Position numbers and translations under genes: made by a program
Assembly (NCBI GenBank): GCA_002753515.1
Contig: PEAK01000034.1
Coordinates: forward strand, 1 to 42,672
Source: Magnetococcales bacterium
GTDB lineage: Bacteria; Pseudomonadota; Magnetococcia; Magnetococcales; UBA8363
Direction of reading: 5' to 3'
Length of the DNA: 42,672 bases
Shown: positions 16,642-24,700 of the stretch, piece after piece
Position numbering within the stretch: position 1 is the first letter of the stretch
Layout of the letters: each line of letters begins with the position of its first letter
Notes under the pieces: model-generated
The model's database searches: none
What the model saw: only the letters and a program-made list of their open reading frames with translations
What the model was told of the DNA's origin: nothing

Positions 16642-17733
16642 ATGTTACCTTTGCAACTCTTTGCCTTTTGCCGTCCTGGATTTGAGTCGGAATGCCAGTC
16701 TGAACTTGAAGCTGCCGTTATCCAGAAAGGCGGAGGTGTGGATGGCGTGTGGCGTACGGATCCGGGATATGTTGTCTTCAAAACCAACAACCCGGATGAT
16801 GCCTCTGTATTGGCGCAAAAAATTTCGTTTAACCAACTGGTGTTCACCCGACATCTCCTGGTTGGTGACGACGGGGTGGAGCCTTTGTCCCCCGAGGATC
16901 GGCTGACTCCATTGTGTTTGCGTCTTGAAAGTTTGGCGACCGGGGTCGGGCCATTTTCCGAACTCAGGCTGGGGTGGCCCGATGACGAAAAGGGACGGGT
17001 TTTGGCACCCCTGGGTCGAGCATTGCACGAAAGGATTCTGAATTGCCTGCAACAAAACTATATTTATGATCCGCAGGGTGGTGGTGTCCGGGCCGAGGTG
17101 GTTTTTCTCACCTCGGTGCAAGCCCTGGTGGGGTATTCCCTGCCCTACAACAGTTCGAACAAGCCCATGGGTATTGTGCGTTTGCGCTCCCCGCACAATG
17201 CCCCCAGTCGTTCCGCTTTGAAATTGCTGGAAGCCCTGGAATGGTTGACCCAACCCGGAAATTCCCATCCGGTACGGGCGCATTCCGGACAAACCGCTGT
17301 TGATCTTGGAGCCGCCCCCGGTGGATGGAGTTGGGTGATGGCGCAACGGGGGGTGCGGGTAACGGCAGTGGATCGAGCCGATCTGGCCGATCAGGTGACA
17401 GCCAGTAAGATGATAACCCATATCCGAGAAAACGGTTTCCACTTTCGACCCCAGGTCATTCCCCATTGGTTGCTGTGCGATATTGTCGACAAACCTCGCA
17501 AGGTTGCCGATCTTATCGCACGGTGGGGAGTGCATGGTTGGTGCCGCAACGCCTTGTTTAATCTAAAATTACCTATGAAGAAACGCCACGAAGAAGTTTT
17601 ATTGTGTCGCGCACGTATTGTCGATACCTTGTCGGAAAATCGCATCCCGTTCCACTTGCAGTTTCGCCAGCTCTACCATGATCGGGAGGAGGTAACGGGA
17701 ATCCTACGTTTGGGAAAACAAGGGTCGAACTAA
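16642..17733 (+). CDS. rlmM: 23S rRNA 2'-O-ribose methyltransferase RlmM (C2498)
   Basis: This 363-residue protein is the length of E. coli RlmM (366) and collinear with it. An N-terminal THUMP-like region (LFAFCRPGFESECQSEL) is followed by a RrmJ/FtsJ-type methyltransferase domain with the SAM motif VDLGAAPGGWSW (about 215-226), MAQRGVRVTAVDRADL, and a C-terminal NLKLPMKKRHEEV segment holding catalytic Lys residues. It methylates C2498 of 23S rRNA using S-adenosylmethionine. It starts 17 bases after the CMD-Rieske gene, with only a weak ribosome binding site (ACAGG), and overlaps the convergent FHA gene by four bases at its 3' end. Confidence 0.93.
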   Translation: MLPLQLFAFCRPGFESECQSELEAAVIQKGGGVDGVWRTDPGYVVFKTNNPDDASVLAQKISFNQLVFTRHLLVGDDGVEPLSPEDRLTPLCLRLESLATGVGPFSELRLGWPDDEKGRVLAPLGRALHERILNCLQQNYIYDPQGGGVRAEVVFLTSVQALVGYSLPYNSSNKPMGIVRLRSPHNAPSRSALKLLEALEWLTQPGNSHPVRAHSGQTAVDLGAAPGGWSWVMAQRGVRVTAVDRADLADQVTASKMITHIRENGFHFRPQVIPHWLLCDIVDKPRKVADLIARWGVHGWCRNALFNLKLPMKKRHEEVLLCRARIVDTLSENRIPFHLQFRQLYHDREEVTGILRLGKQGSN

Positions 17734-19424
17734 TCCCGCTGCTGGGTATCTGGAAAGTTGACAATGGCAATGTTTTGCAGGGTCAGCCGTTTGATGATTT
17801 GTGCCAGGACGATGTCTTTCAATTTGTCACGAACTTCAATCGACATGATATCCAGGTCTTCCTGAGTAACCTGAACCAGTCGGGTGCGTTTTTTGGCAAT
17901 GACGTTGGCTGTGGTCAGTTTTTTGCTGAACACGGAGGTTTCCCCAAACATATCGCCCACTTTCAGCTCAGCCAGCAGGACATTTTTCGAGGTTACCGTA
18001 ATAAAAACGCCCCCTTCAACGATAAAATACAGACTGCTGTTGGCTGCCCCCTCCTTGATGATGATTTCCCCGGCCTCGAAGGACTCCACCGATTCCAAAA
18101 GGACCGCCAGCGCCGATTTTTGATAGGGGGTCATGCTGGAAAAAATGGGATTGGTCTGCACAAATTCAAGGACTTCCCTGGAAGTGTTTTTCTTTTCCGC
18201 CAGATCGGTATGACGTCCCGCTTTTTTGCTCACTTTGAGTTCCGGGGGCAGTCTTTCCCGGAAAAATTCTGCAATATCAATATTTTGCTGAACAATGTTC
18301 GCCGATATCTGCCGAATGATTTGATCCTTGAATTTTTCCCGTATCTCCAGTCCAATATTTTCGTAAAATTCCCGATCAATACTCAGGAGGATCGTCGATT
18401 CTTTGGCAACGACATTGGCGGAACGCGGCGTGCCGGTTAGAAAGGCAATTTCACCAAAGCTTCTCCCTGGCCCCAAGGTATTCAGGGCGATGGGACTACC
18501 CTCTTTGAGAATCGTTACGTAACCCTTGAGAATAATGAAAAAATTGTTGCTGGCGTCATTTTCCTTGCAGATGGTCTCTTTTGGTTTGGCCATGACGAGC
18601 TTACTATGGAACGAGATAATTTGTTTTTTTTCGTAAATGGAAAACAGATCGAAGAAGGGTATGAATGAGAGGATGACCAATAATTTATCTTCGATGCCAT
18701 CGAACTGTTCATTGGCGATGCATTTGGCGACAAACTCTGAATTTTTCTCGATATTTTTTGCAATTTTTTCTGCAGTTCTGTCAACTGCAGGGGGTTCCGG
18801 TTGCGGGGCTTCTGTCGGCTTGGGTGATGGTGGTAGCGTTGGGGCTTCTGTTTGTTTTGGTGCTGGCGGTGGCGTTGCAATTTTGTGATCAAACAGGAGC
18901 CGGTATAATGTTTTGGGTGCCAAAAAAATAAATTGATAGCGGCCCATGGCCACCCGATCACCATCGTTAAGCTGGATTTCCTTGGAGCCTATTGCCGTTC
19001 CGTTGACATAGGAACCGAATTCGCTTTGCAAATCTTTAATAAACCACCCATTTGGTTTTTTATTAATAACAGCATGTTTTTTTGATAAAGTATAATCAGG
19101 AATAACAAATTGATTATCTGCGGTGGAGCCAATGAAAAACATGCCGGGGGCACGCCGATTGGGATCCCGATTGATCAGGGGAAAGAGATAGTTCAATGGC
19201 ACTCGGCTGACCGATTCCTGCTCCTGAGAAAAATTCAGGGATATTTTGTTGCCAATGTTGATGACCTCGATGTCAGCGATGCTGTCGCCATACAGCAGGG
19301 GAAAGGTGACCCAGCGCACAAACAATTCTTGGGAAACGTCGGCGAAGATATCCTTGAACCGGGTCCGTTCGATCCAACCGGCGCTGTTGATTTTATCGAG
19401 AAAAGTTTTAATTGGATCCGACAT
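17730..19424 (-). CDS. FHA domain protein with two cyclic-nucleotide-binding-type domains
   Basis: A 564-residue soluble protein with an unusual layout. Residues about 95-168 are an FHA phosphothreonine-binding domain (FIGSTADNQFVIPD, then SKKHAVI with the S-x-x-H, and SYVNG). A Pro/Thr-rich linker (about 178-215) follows, then two CNB domains at about 265-375 (FFIILKGYVTILKEGS and GRSFGEIAFLTGTPRSANV) and 440-545 (LYFIVEGGVFI and VGDMFGETSVF). The first CNB has the FGE-x-A-L/F-x-TGTPRSA phosphate-binding cassette; the second is degenerate (FSKKLTTANV). The C-terminus has no HTH, so it is not a CRP-type regulator. It may bind a phosphorylated kinase substrate in response to a nucleotide. The protein is convergent with rlmM and overlaps it by four bases. 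Confidence 0.85.
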   Translation of the reverse strand: MSDPIKTFLDKINSAGWIERTRFKDIFADVSQELFVRWVTFPLLYGDSIADIEVINIGNKISLNFSQEQESVSRVPLNYLFPLINRDPNRRAPGMFFIGSTADNQFVIPDYTLSKKHAVINKKPNGWFIKDLQSEFGSYVNGTAIGSKEIQLNDGDRVAMGRYQFIFLAPKTLYRLLFDHKIATPPPAPKQTEAPTLPPSPKPTEAPQPEPPAVDRTAEKIAKNIEKNSEFVAKCIANEQFDGIEDKLLVILSFIPFFDLFSIYEKKQIISFHSKLVMAKPKETICKENDASNNFFIILKGYVTILKEGSPIALNTLGPGRSFGEIAFLTGTPRSANVVAKESTILLSIDREFYENIGLEIREKFKDQIIRQISANIVQQNIDIAEFFRERLPPELKVSKKAGRHTDLAEKKNTSREVLEFVQTNPIFSSMTPYQKSALAVLLESVESFEAGEIIIKEGAANSSLYFIVEGGVFITVTSKNVLLAELKVGDMFGETSVFSKKLTTANVIAKKRTRLVQVTQEDLDIMSIEVRDKLKDIVLAQIIKRLTLQNIAIVNFPDTQQRD

Positions 19425-19497
19425 GGGAGGTCACGACCGGAAGAGGAGAGAAAATTCTTATTAAACCGCAACCAACACGGGAAACGTAGTTTTCCAG

Positions 19498-19579
19498 TGT
19501 CATTCCCGCGAAAGCGGGAATCCAGAAAGTCAGGGGAGGTAGGAAAGTCCTCTGGATCCCCGCTTTCGCGAGGATGACA
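19498..19579. repeat. Palindromic intergenic repeat (REP/MITE-like)
   Basis: Two 28-bp arms (19498-19525 and 19552-19579) are reverse complements with three mismatches and flank a 26-bp centre. The arm core ATTCCCGCGAAAGCGGGAAT is itself palindromic and is a repeat type widespread in proteobacterial genomes. Transcribed, it would form a long hairpin. It sits between the divergent FHA gene and the amidase gene. Confidence 0.8.
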
Positions 19580-19713
19580 ATAACTACACATCCCAAGATA
19601 GCTGCGGTTTAAAGAAATCAAGAACGCCAATCACTATAAATCTTTTTGCGTGAAATTGCAAGATAATAAATATCTATCTATTTCATTTCCATGGAACATC
19701 TGAAAGCGCGGAC

Positions 19714-20484
19714 ATGATCGCATACATTGGCAAACTGGTATTGTGGATGCTTCTCTTCTGGCCACACCAAGGCCACAGCAGTGAGATCAATTTGAAGGAC
19801 ACAATCATAGCCGTGGATATCGGCCATACCTCACAACACGTTGGTGCCATGAGCGCCCACGGACGGGGAGAGTTTCAATTCAATCTGGAGGTAGGACAAC
19901 AGGTCAATAAGGAGTTGGTCAGACGTGGTTTTGCCCATACCGTGCCCATCATCAATCCAAAAAATTTGCTCTCCAGAACGCAGATCGCCAAAAAAAACAA
20001 GGCCGACCTGTTTCTTTCCATTCACCATGACTCGGTGCAATCCTACTACCTCAACGAATGGACGTACCATGGTCAAAAATTGCACTACTGCGACCTGTTC
20101 CAGGGTTTTTCGTTACTGGTTTCCACCAGGAACAGCGAATTCCACAAAAGTTTGCTCCTGGCGACGCTACTGGGGCAAAAACTGAAACAACTAGGTTTTG
20201 TACCCACCCAGCATCATGCCCTGGATGTACCCGGTGAACGGCACGCTATGTTTCATGCCAATCTGGGCATTTATCGATACGACAACCTAGTCGTATTGCG
20301 AACCGCCGACATGCCTGCGGTTTTGGTTGAAGTCGGGGTCATCGTCAATCGACAGGAAGAGATCCGTTTACGTCAGGAAGAGACACAAAGTAAAGTCGCC
20401 CGATCCCTGGCCGATGCAATCCAGGAATACACCGGGATCATTGCATCCCGGAACCATTTCCAACCCTCCCGCAGAACACCGTAG
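19714..20484 (+). CDS. N-acetylmuramoyl-L-alanine amidase (Amidase_3), secreted
   Basis: This 256-residue protein starts with a signal peptide (hydrophobic core about residues 8-17, probable cleavage after HSS). The mature part begins IIAVDIGHTSQHVGAM with the first Zn-binding His. The second His is in FLSIHHDSV, and the VLVEVGVIVN segment carries the catalytic Glu. These are the hallmarks of the Zn-dependent amidase that cuts the bond between N-acetylmuramic acid and the stem peptide. No cell-wall-binding repeat is visible, so targeting is through the catalytic domain alone or a partner. The insert with NEWTYHGQKLHYCDLFQGFS between the second His and the C-terminal part is longer than in minimal AmiC domains. 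No operon partner is obvious. Confidence 0.85.
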   Translation: MIAYIGKLVLWMLLFWPHQGHSSEINLKDTIIAVDIGHTSQHVGAMSAHGRGEFQFNLEVGQQVNKELVRRGFAHTVPIINPKNLLSRTQIAKKNKADLFLSIHHDSVQSYYLNEWTYHGQKLHYCDLFQGFSLLVSTRNSEFHKSLLLATLLGQKLKQLGFVPTQHHALDVPGERHAMFHANLGIYRYDNLVVLRTADMPAVLVEVGVIVNRQEEIRLRQEETQSKVARSLADAIQEYTGIIASRNHFQPSRRTP

Positions 20485-20782
20485 CTCATTTCGGGGGTGA
20501 AACAAGGCCCGTGCTGGAGCCACACGGAAGGCTCAAAAATATTTGCATCATTGAAACTATCTTTGAGCTGAGGCCCCCAGCATTCGGCACTTGGTGACTG
20601 GCAAAAACGAACTGTCACACGCACGAAACATTTTAAAAAGTTCATATATTTCATTGCTTTTCATGGGACACAGCCTGCACTTTCCCAAGAATGGGCCAGG
20701 CTGGCATGATTCTGGCGGATTCCATCAGCATGATATCTATTTTCAAGAACGCCACCAATTTAATTCTTTGAGGATCCATTTT

Positions 20783-22711
20783 ATGTTTCAGAACATACTG
20801 ACCCGAGTCAAACAACAACGACGCGCCCTGCAACCTATTGATACCCAATCAGATGATGCATCTTCAGAGGATCATGCCGATGATACGCAATTATTACAAG
20901 TAGAATTTAATACTCTTTTGGAACGCTGCCATCTGATTCCCCATTTCATGCCCATCGTCGCCCTTGGCCAGGAGAAAATTTTCGGTCACGAAGCCTTGAT
21001 CCGTGGCCCGGAGGGGAGTCCCCTGCATATGCCTTGCGCATTGTTCTCCATGGCCAACAAACTGGAAAGAACCAAAGATTTGGAAATCCTATGCCGCAAA
21101 CTTTCCCTGGAACGATTCGCCCAACAGGACGTCCACTCCAAATTGTTTCTCAATGTCAGTCCGCACTGCCTTCTGGATCCCAGCTACACCCAGGGTACCA
21201 CCACCCGCTTCATGCAGGAATTGGGCATCCGTTCCAACCAGGTGGTCATCGAAATTACGGAAAATCTTCCCATTACCGATTATGCCCTTATTGCCCAGGC
21301 GGTAGACCATTATCGCGCCCGGGGCTTTGAGGTGGCCATTGATGACCTGGGTGCCGGTCACTCCGGGCTCCGAGCCTGGTTTGAACTCAAACCCGACTAT
21401 GTCAAGCTGGATCACTGTTTTTTGAAAGATATCACCACCAACCCACTCAATCAGGATTTTGTCCGCTCCCTGATCCGCATGGCCCATGATACCGGCTGCA
21501 AAGTGGTGGCAGAAGGTATCGAAACCCAGGAAATCATGCACTTGCTGTGTGATTTACAGGTCGATTTCATGCAAGGATTTTATATCGGCAAACCCAAGAC
21601 GAAAATTCAGGAGGATACCGAACACCCCTGGCCGATAACAGCGCCCGGGGTCAAACCAGCCAACGATCACCAAGTCTCCGCTGGAATTTCCTCCCAAAGA
21701 GGAGCCACGTTGGCTGATCTGGTTCAATGGGTCAAACCAGTAGCACCCGATGTGTCGTGCCACGACGTGGTTGACCTGTTTCGCACCCGGGAAACCTTGC
21801 GCTCCATTCCGGTCGTATTGGATGGCAAACCCAAAGGTGTCCTGTTTCGTAACAGTTTTCTCGGTTTGTTCCTCTCAGCCTATGGCCATTCGCTGTATGA
21901 TCGCAAACCGGTTGCATCGGTCATGGATGCCATCCACCCCATCTTTGAACAAGATACCCCGATTGAACAGGTGAGCCAAACCTTGACCAGCCGTCGCGGC
22001 GAGCTTCAGGAGGGTGATTTCATCGTGACGCACCACGGCCAGTACAAGGGAATGATCAATGTCATGGATCTGTTGCGCCGTATCACCCAATTGCAGGTAT
22101 TGAGTGCCCGCAACACCAACCCCCTGACCATGCTCCCCGGAAACGGCCCCATCCAGGAAACCGTGGAGCTTTGCCTTGAGTACAAGGAACCGTTTGCAAT
22201 AGCCTATTGCGATTTGGATAATTTCAAACCATACAACGACATCTATGGGTTTTCCAAAGGGGACGGCGTCATTCGGGCCACCGCCACCGCCTTGATGAGC
22301 CAATTGGATCGTGGCAAAGATTTTTTAGGTCATATCGGTGGTGATGATTTTATCATGATCATTCGTTCAGGAGACTGGGAGACGGTTTGCCGCGACAGTC
22401 TCGCAGCCTTCGCCACCATGGTCCCGGGATTCTACGACGAAGAAGACTTGGCAGCAGGCGGCATCCGCGCTGCCAATCGCAAAGGCAACCCCACTTTTTT
22501 TGGTTTGATCTCCCTCTCCATAGGCGTCGCCATTCCCGATGTCGAACGCTGCCACAACTATTTTGATGTGGCCACTCTGGCCAGCCAGGCCAAAAAAGAG
22601 GCCAAAAAACAGGAAGGCAACAGCCTGTTCGTCAACAGACGCCGTTTTGTTCACCCGGCGGAAAAATTGCCGGGCGTACAGGTCACCGCAACCCAAACAA
22701 AAGCGCCCTGA
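20783..22711 (+). CDS. Cyclic-di-GMP protein with EAL, CBS-pair and GGDEF domains
   Basis: A 642-residue soluble signalling protein. The EAL phosphodiesterase domain (about 45-285) keeps its metal and substrate residues: EALIRGP, FLNVSP, IEITEN, IDDLGAGHSGL, KLDHCF, VAEGIET and MQGFYIGKP. A CBS-pair region (about 305-450) could bind a nucleotide. The GGDEF domain (about 460-620) has the variant GGDDF preceded by an RxxD inhibitory site five residues upstream, so cyclase activity may be weak while product binding remains. This EAL-CBS-GGDEF order is a known architecture. The ATG at 20783 has GAGG upstream; the longer frame from 20591 lacks one. Its 3' end faces the pseudopilin gene. Confidence 0.9.
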   Translation: MFQNILTRVKQQRRALQPIDTQSDDASSEDHADDTQLLQVEFNTLLERCHLIPHFMPIVALGQEKIFGHEALIRGPEGSPLHMPCALFSMANKLERTKDLEILCRKLSLERFAQQDVHSKLFLNVSPHCLLDPSYTQGTTTRFMQELGIRSNQVVIEITENLPITDYALIAQAVDHYRARGFEVAIDDLGAGHSGLRAWFELKPDYVKLDHCFLKDITTNPLNQDFVRSLIRMAHDTGCKVVAEGIETQEIMHLLCDLQVDFMQGFYIGKPKTKIQEDTEHPWPITAPGVKPANDHQVSAGISSQRGATLADLVQWVKPVAPDVSCHDVVDLFRTRETLRSIPVVLDGKPKGVLFRNSFLGLFLSAYGHSLYDRKPVASVMDAIHPIFEQDTPIEQVSQTLTSRRGELQEGDFIVTHHGQYKGMINVMDLLRRITQLQVLSARNTNPLTMLPGNGPIQETVELCLEYKEPFAIAYCDLDNFKPYNDIYGFSKGDGVIRATATALMSQLDRGKDFLGHIGGDDFIMIIRSGDWETVCRDSLAAFATMVPGFYDEEDLAAGGIRAANRKGNPTFFGLISLSIGVAIPDVERCHNYFDVATLASQAKKEAKKQEGNSLFVNRRRFVHPAEKLPGVQVTATQTKAP

Positions 22712-22747
22712 AACGTTTGCGCCCCCATCCTGATCCGAGCGTTTCTG

Positions 22748-23368
22748 TCATAGGGCAATGCACACGGTGACATTTTCCCCGGTCACCGGCCAGGTTGTCC
22801 GGGACACACCAGCTGTTTCGTCCGTGGTGACCACCCAACGGCGAACACGTCCCATTGCCGCATCACCGTCATCAAAACGCCGGTCCAGAGCGGCCGCTTC
22901 CAGGGAGGAAACATCGTCCATGCACACACTCAAACCCGGCTGACCTAAGGCATCCGGGACCAAACGCACGCCCCCCCCCCCGGCATGTTGCGGCTGCCCT
23001 TGCGGGGATGAAGGGGCCTGGAACAATCGGGCCAAGCGCAGGTGTGCCCAGGCATGCTGCGCTTCCATGGACTGCGGATCCAACCAACCATCACCGTTGC
23101 CATCAACAGCCCCGGGCCATCGGCTGCTGGCCCGGGGATCATCCCCGGGCAAAAAATGGTACTGCTCTACGTAAACCCGGATAGCCGAACCAATGGCAGC
23201 CTGATCCAATCCCATTCGTTGCACACGGGTGTCGTCCAGGATTTTTTCGCCGCGCAACACCGATCCCAGCAATAAAGTGACAATGATCAGGACAACACTT
23301 AACTCCAACAGGGTGAACCCAGCCGAACGTAAACAAGACGGATCGCGGTCACCCCGTGGCATCATCAT
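22748..23368 (-). CDS. Prepilin-type pseudopilin with a G11 homopolymer
   Basis: A 206-residue type II secretion/type IV pilus-like pseudopilin. The prepilin leader is 17 residues and ends Gly, followed by FTLLELSVVLIIVTLLLGSV, with Glu at +5 of the mature protein and a single hydrophobic N-terminal helix. The rest is a soluble head with Cys residues near the C-terminus. Three consecutive ATG codons begin the gene and any could be used. An 11-base G run (22971-22981) encodes four Gly residues in the head. It lies seven bases downstream of the deoxyhypusine synthase-like gene in one operon. No other pilus or secretion genes are in the window. Confidence 0.8.
   Translation of the reverse strand: MMMPRGDRDPSCLRSAGFTLLELSVVLIIVTLLLGSVLRGEKILDDTRVQRMGLDQAAIGSAIRVYVEQYHFLPGDDPRASSRWPGAVDGNGDGWLDPQSMEAQHAWAHLRLARLFQAPSSPQGQPQHAGGGGVRLVPDALGQPGLSVCMDDVSSLEAAALDRRFDDGDAAMGRVRRWVVTTDETAGVSRTTWPVTGENVTVCIAL
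22971..22981 (-). repeat. G11 homopolymer inside the pseudopilin gene
   Basis: Eleven C on the plus strand (G on the coding strand) form an uninterrupted run within the coding frame. Length changes by slipped-strand mispairing would shift the frame and truncate the protein, so it could act as a phase-variation switch. Sequencing error in such a run is also common. Confidence 0.85.
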
Positions 23369-23375
23369 CTTTGGA

Positions 23376-24419
23376 TCATCCTTCGATAAACGCCGCTATC
23401 ATGGCATTGGCTTGTTGCGGATTCTCGCTACACTCCAGCAAGGCGTTGAGAATCAAAGGGACAACCAGGGTGGCGTCCGACTCAATAACAAACATGGGCG
23501 TTTCGGTTGTTAGCTTGTCCCAGGTAATTTTTTCGTTGGGAGTAGCCCCGGAATAAGAGCCGTAGGAGGTTGTGGAATCGGATATCTGGCAAAAATAAGC
23601 CCAAGGTTTCACTTCTTGCTTGAGATCGTATTTGATGGAAGGAACCACACAAATGGGAAAATCACCGGCGATGCCCCCTCCTATTTGGAAAAATCCCACA
23701 CCGGGATCTTGAGACAAGGAAAGGTACTCGTCATAAAACCAGGCCATGGCCTCAATTCCCGATTTGACAATGGCGGCGGAACATTCCCCCGTCTTGACGT
23801 AGGATGCGAAAATGTTGCCAAAGGTGGAATCTTCATAACCCGGGACAACGATGGGCAGGTTAGCATGGGCCGCAGCCAATAACCAACATTCATCCGGGAA
23901 ACCGGTACAATCTTCCAAGGCGACCGACTGTATCAACTTATAGAAATATTGATGCCAAAACAACCTGCCGCCACTTTGCGAGGCCTCGACCCACATGGGT
24001 ACGAGAATTTTTTCCACGGCACGGAATGCCTCATCTTCGGGGATACTGGTATCGGTCACGCGGCGCATATGCTGCTTCAGAATGGCATCGTCGTCTTTTT
24101 TACTCAAATACCGATACTCGGGGAAATCACGATAATGTTGGTGCGCAACCAAACGAAACAACGATTCCTCCAAATTGGCCCCGGTGACCGAAAAACCATG
24201 GACCAGGCCGGCACGAATGGCCGGGGCCAGGGAAATACCCAGTTGGGCCGATGACATGGCTCCCGCCATGGCCCAAAACATTTTTCCTCCCGCTTCAATG
24301 TGCCGCCAATAGGCCAACAAGGCATCGCGTGTTGCACGCGCATTGAAGTTTTTATAGTTTTTTAGCAAAAAATGCAAAATAGGCATTTGGGCAGAGTGAA
24401 AATCGCGCACGTGTTCCAT
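23376..24419 (-). CDS. Deoxyhypusine synthase-like protein
   Basis: A 347-residue member of the deoxyhypusine synthase/homospermidine synthase-like family, which uses spermidine and NAD. Visible family features are FSVTGANLEESL (about 76-87), a central VPGYEDSTFGN motif, GGGIAGDFPICVVPS, and the C-terminal SGATPNEKITWDK, where the Trp-x-Lys matches the active-site Lys segment of eukaryotic DHS. Bacteria lack eIF5A, so such enzymes modify other proteins or make homospermidine. It is the first gene of a two-gene operon with the pseudopilin (seven-base gap), an unusual neighbour. No signal peptide is visible, so it is likely cytoplasmic. The exact reaction cannot be deduced from sequence alone. 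Confidence 0.85.
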   Translation of the reverse strand: MEHVRDFHSAQMPILHFLLKNYKNFNARATRDALLAYWRHIEAGGKMFWAMAGAMSSAQLGISLAPAIRAGLVHGFSVTGANLEESLFRLVAHQHYRDFPEYRYLSKKDDDAILKQHMRRVTDTSIPEDEAFRAVEKILVPMWVEASQSGGRLFWHQYFYKLIQSVALEDCTGFPDECWLLAAAHANLPIVVPGYEDSTFGNIFASYVKTGECSAAIVKSGIEAMAWFYDEYLSLSQDPGVGFFQIGGGIAGDFPICVVPSIKYDLKQEVKPWAYFCQISDSTTSYGSYSGATPNEKITWDKLTTETPMFVIESDATLVVPLILNALLECSENPQQANAMIAAFIEG

Positions 24420-24700
24420 ATTCTCCCCGTTGCGGGTTTGTTAAAGATACCTTCGGGACGGAACGTCCCATGAAAAAACGATAAAGAACGACATCCGGAA
24501 ATTTGGCCGATTTTGGCTTTTTCCCCAATCATTGTCTACACACTCCCCTGCCCGGTCAATGGCGTAGAGTCCAACTCGTCGTGTCCAACCCCCTTTTTTG
24601 CGCTGTGCAATTCACTTGCGTGGAAGGAGCCCTGGATGGTATTGGAGGAATGCGCCTGCAAATTCCCATGACTTATTCTTAACGCTTCCGGTAGGGTGAC

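Noticed and set aside
24455-24469. Small hairpin GGGACG-GAA-CGTCCC as a terminator
   Set aside because: It lies upstream of the deoxyhypusine synthase-like gene and has no T tract on either strand in the right position.
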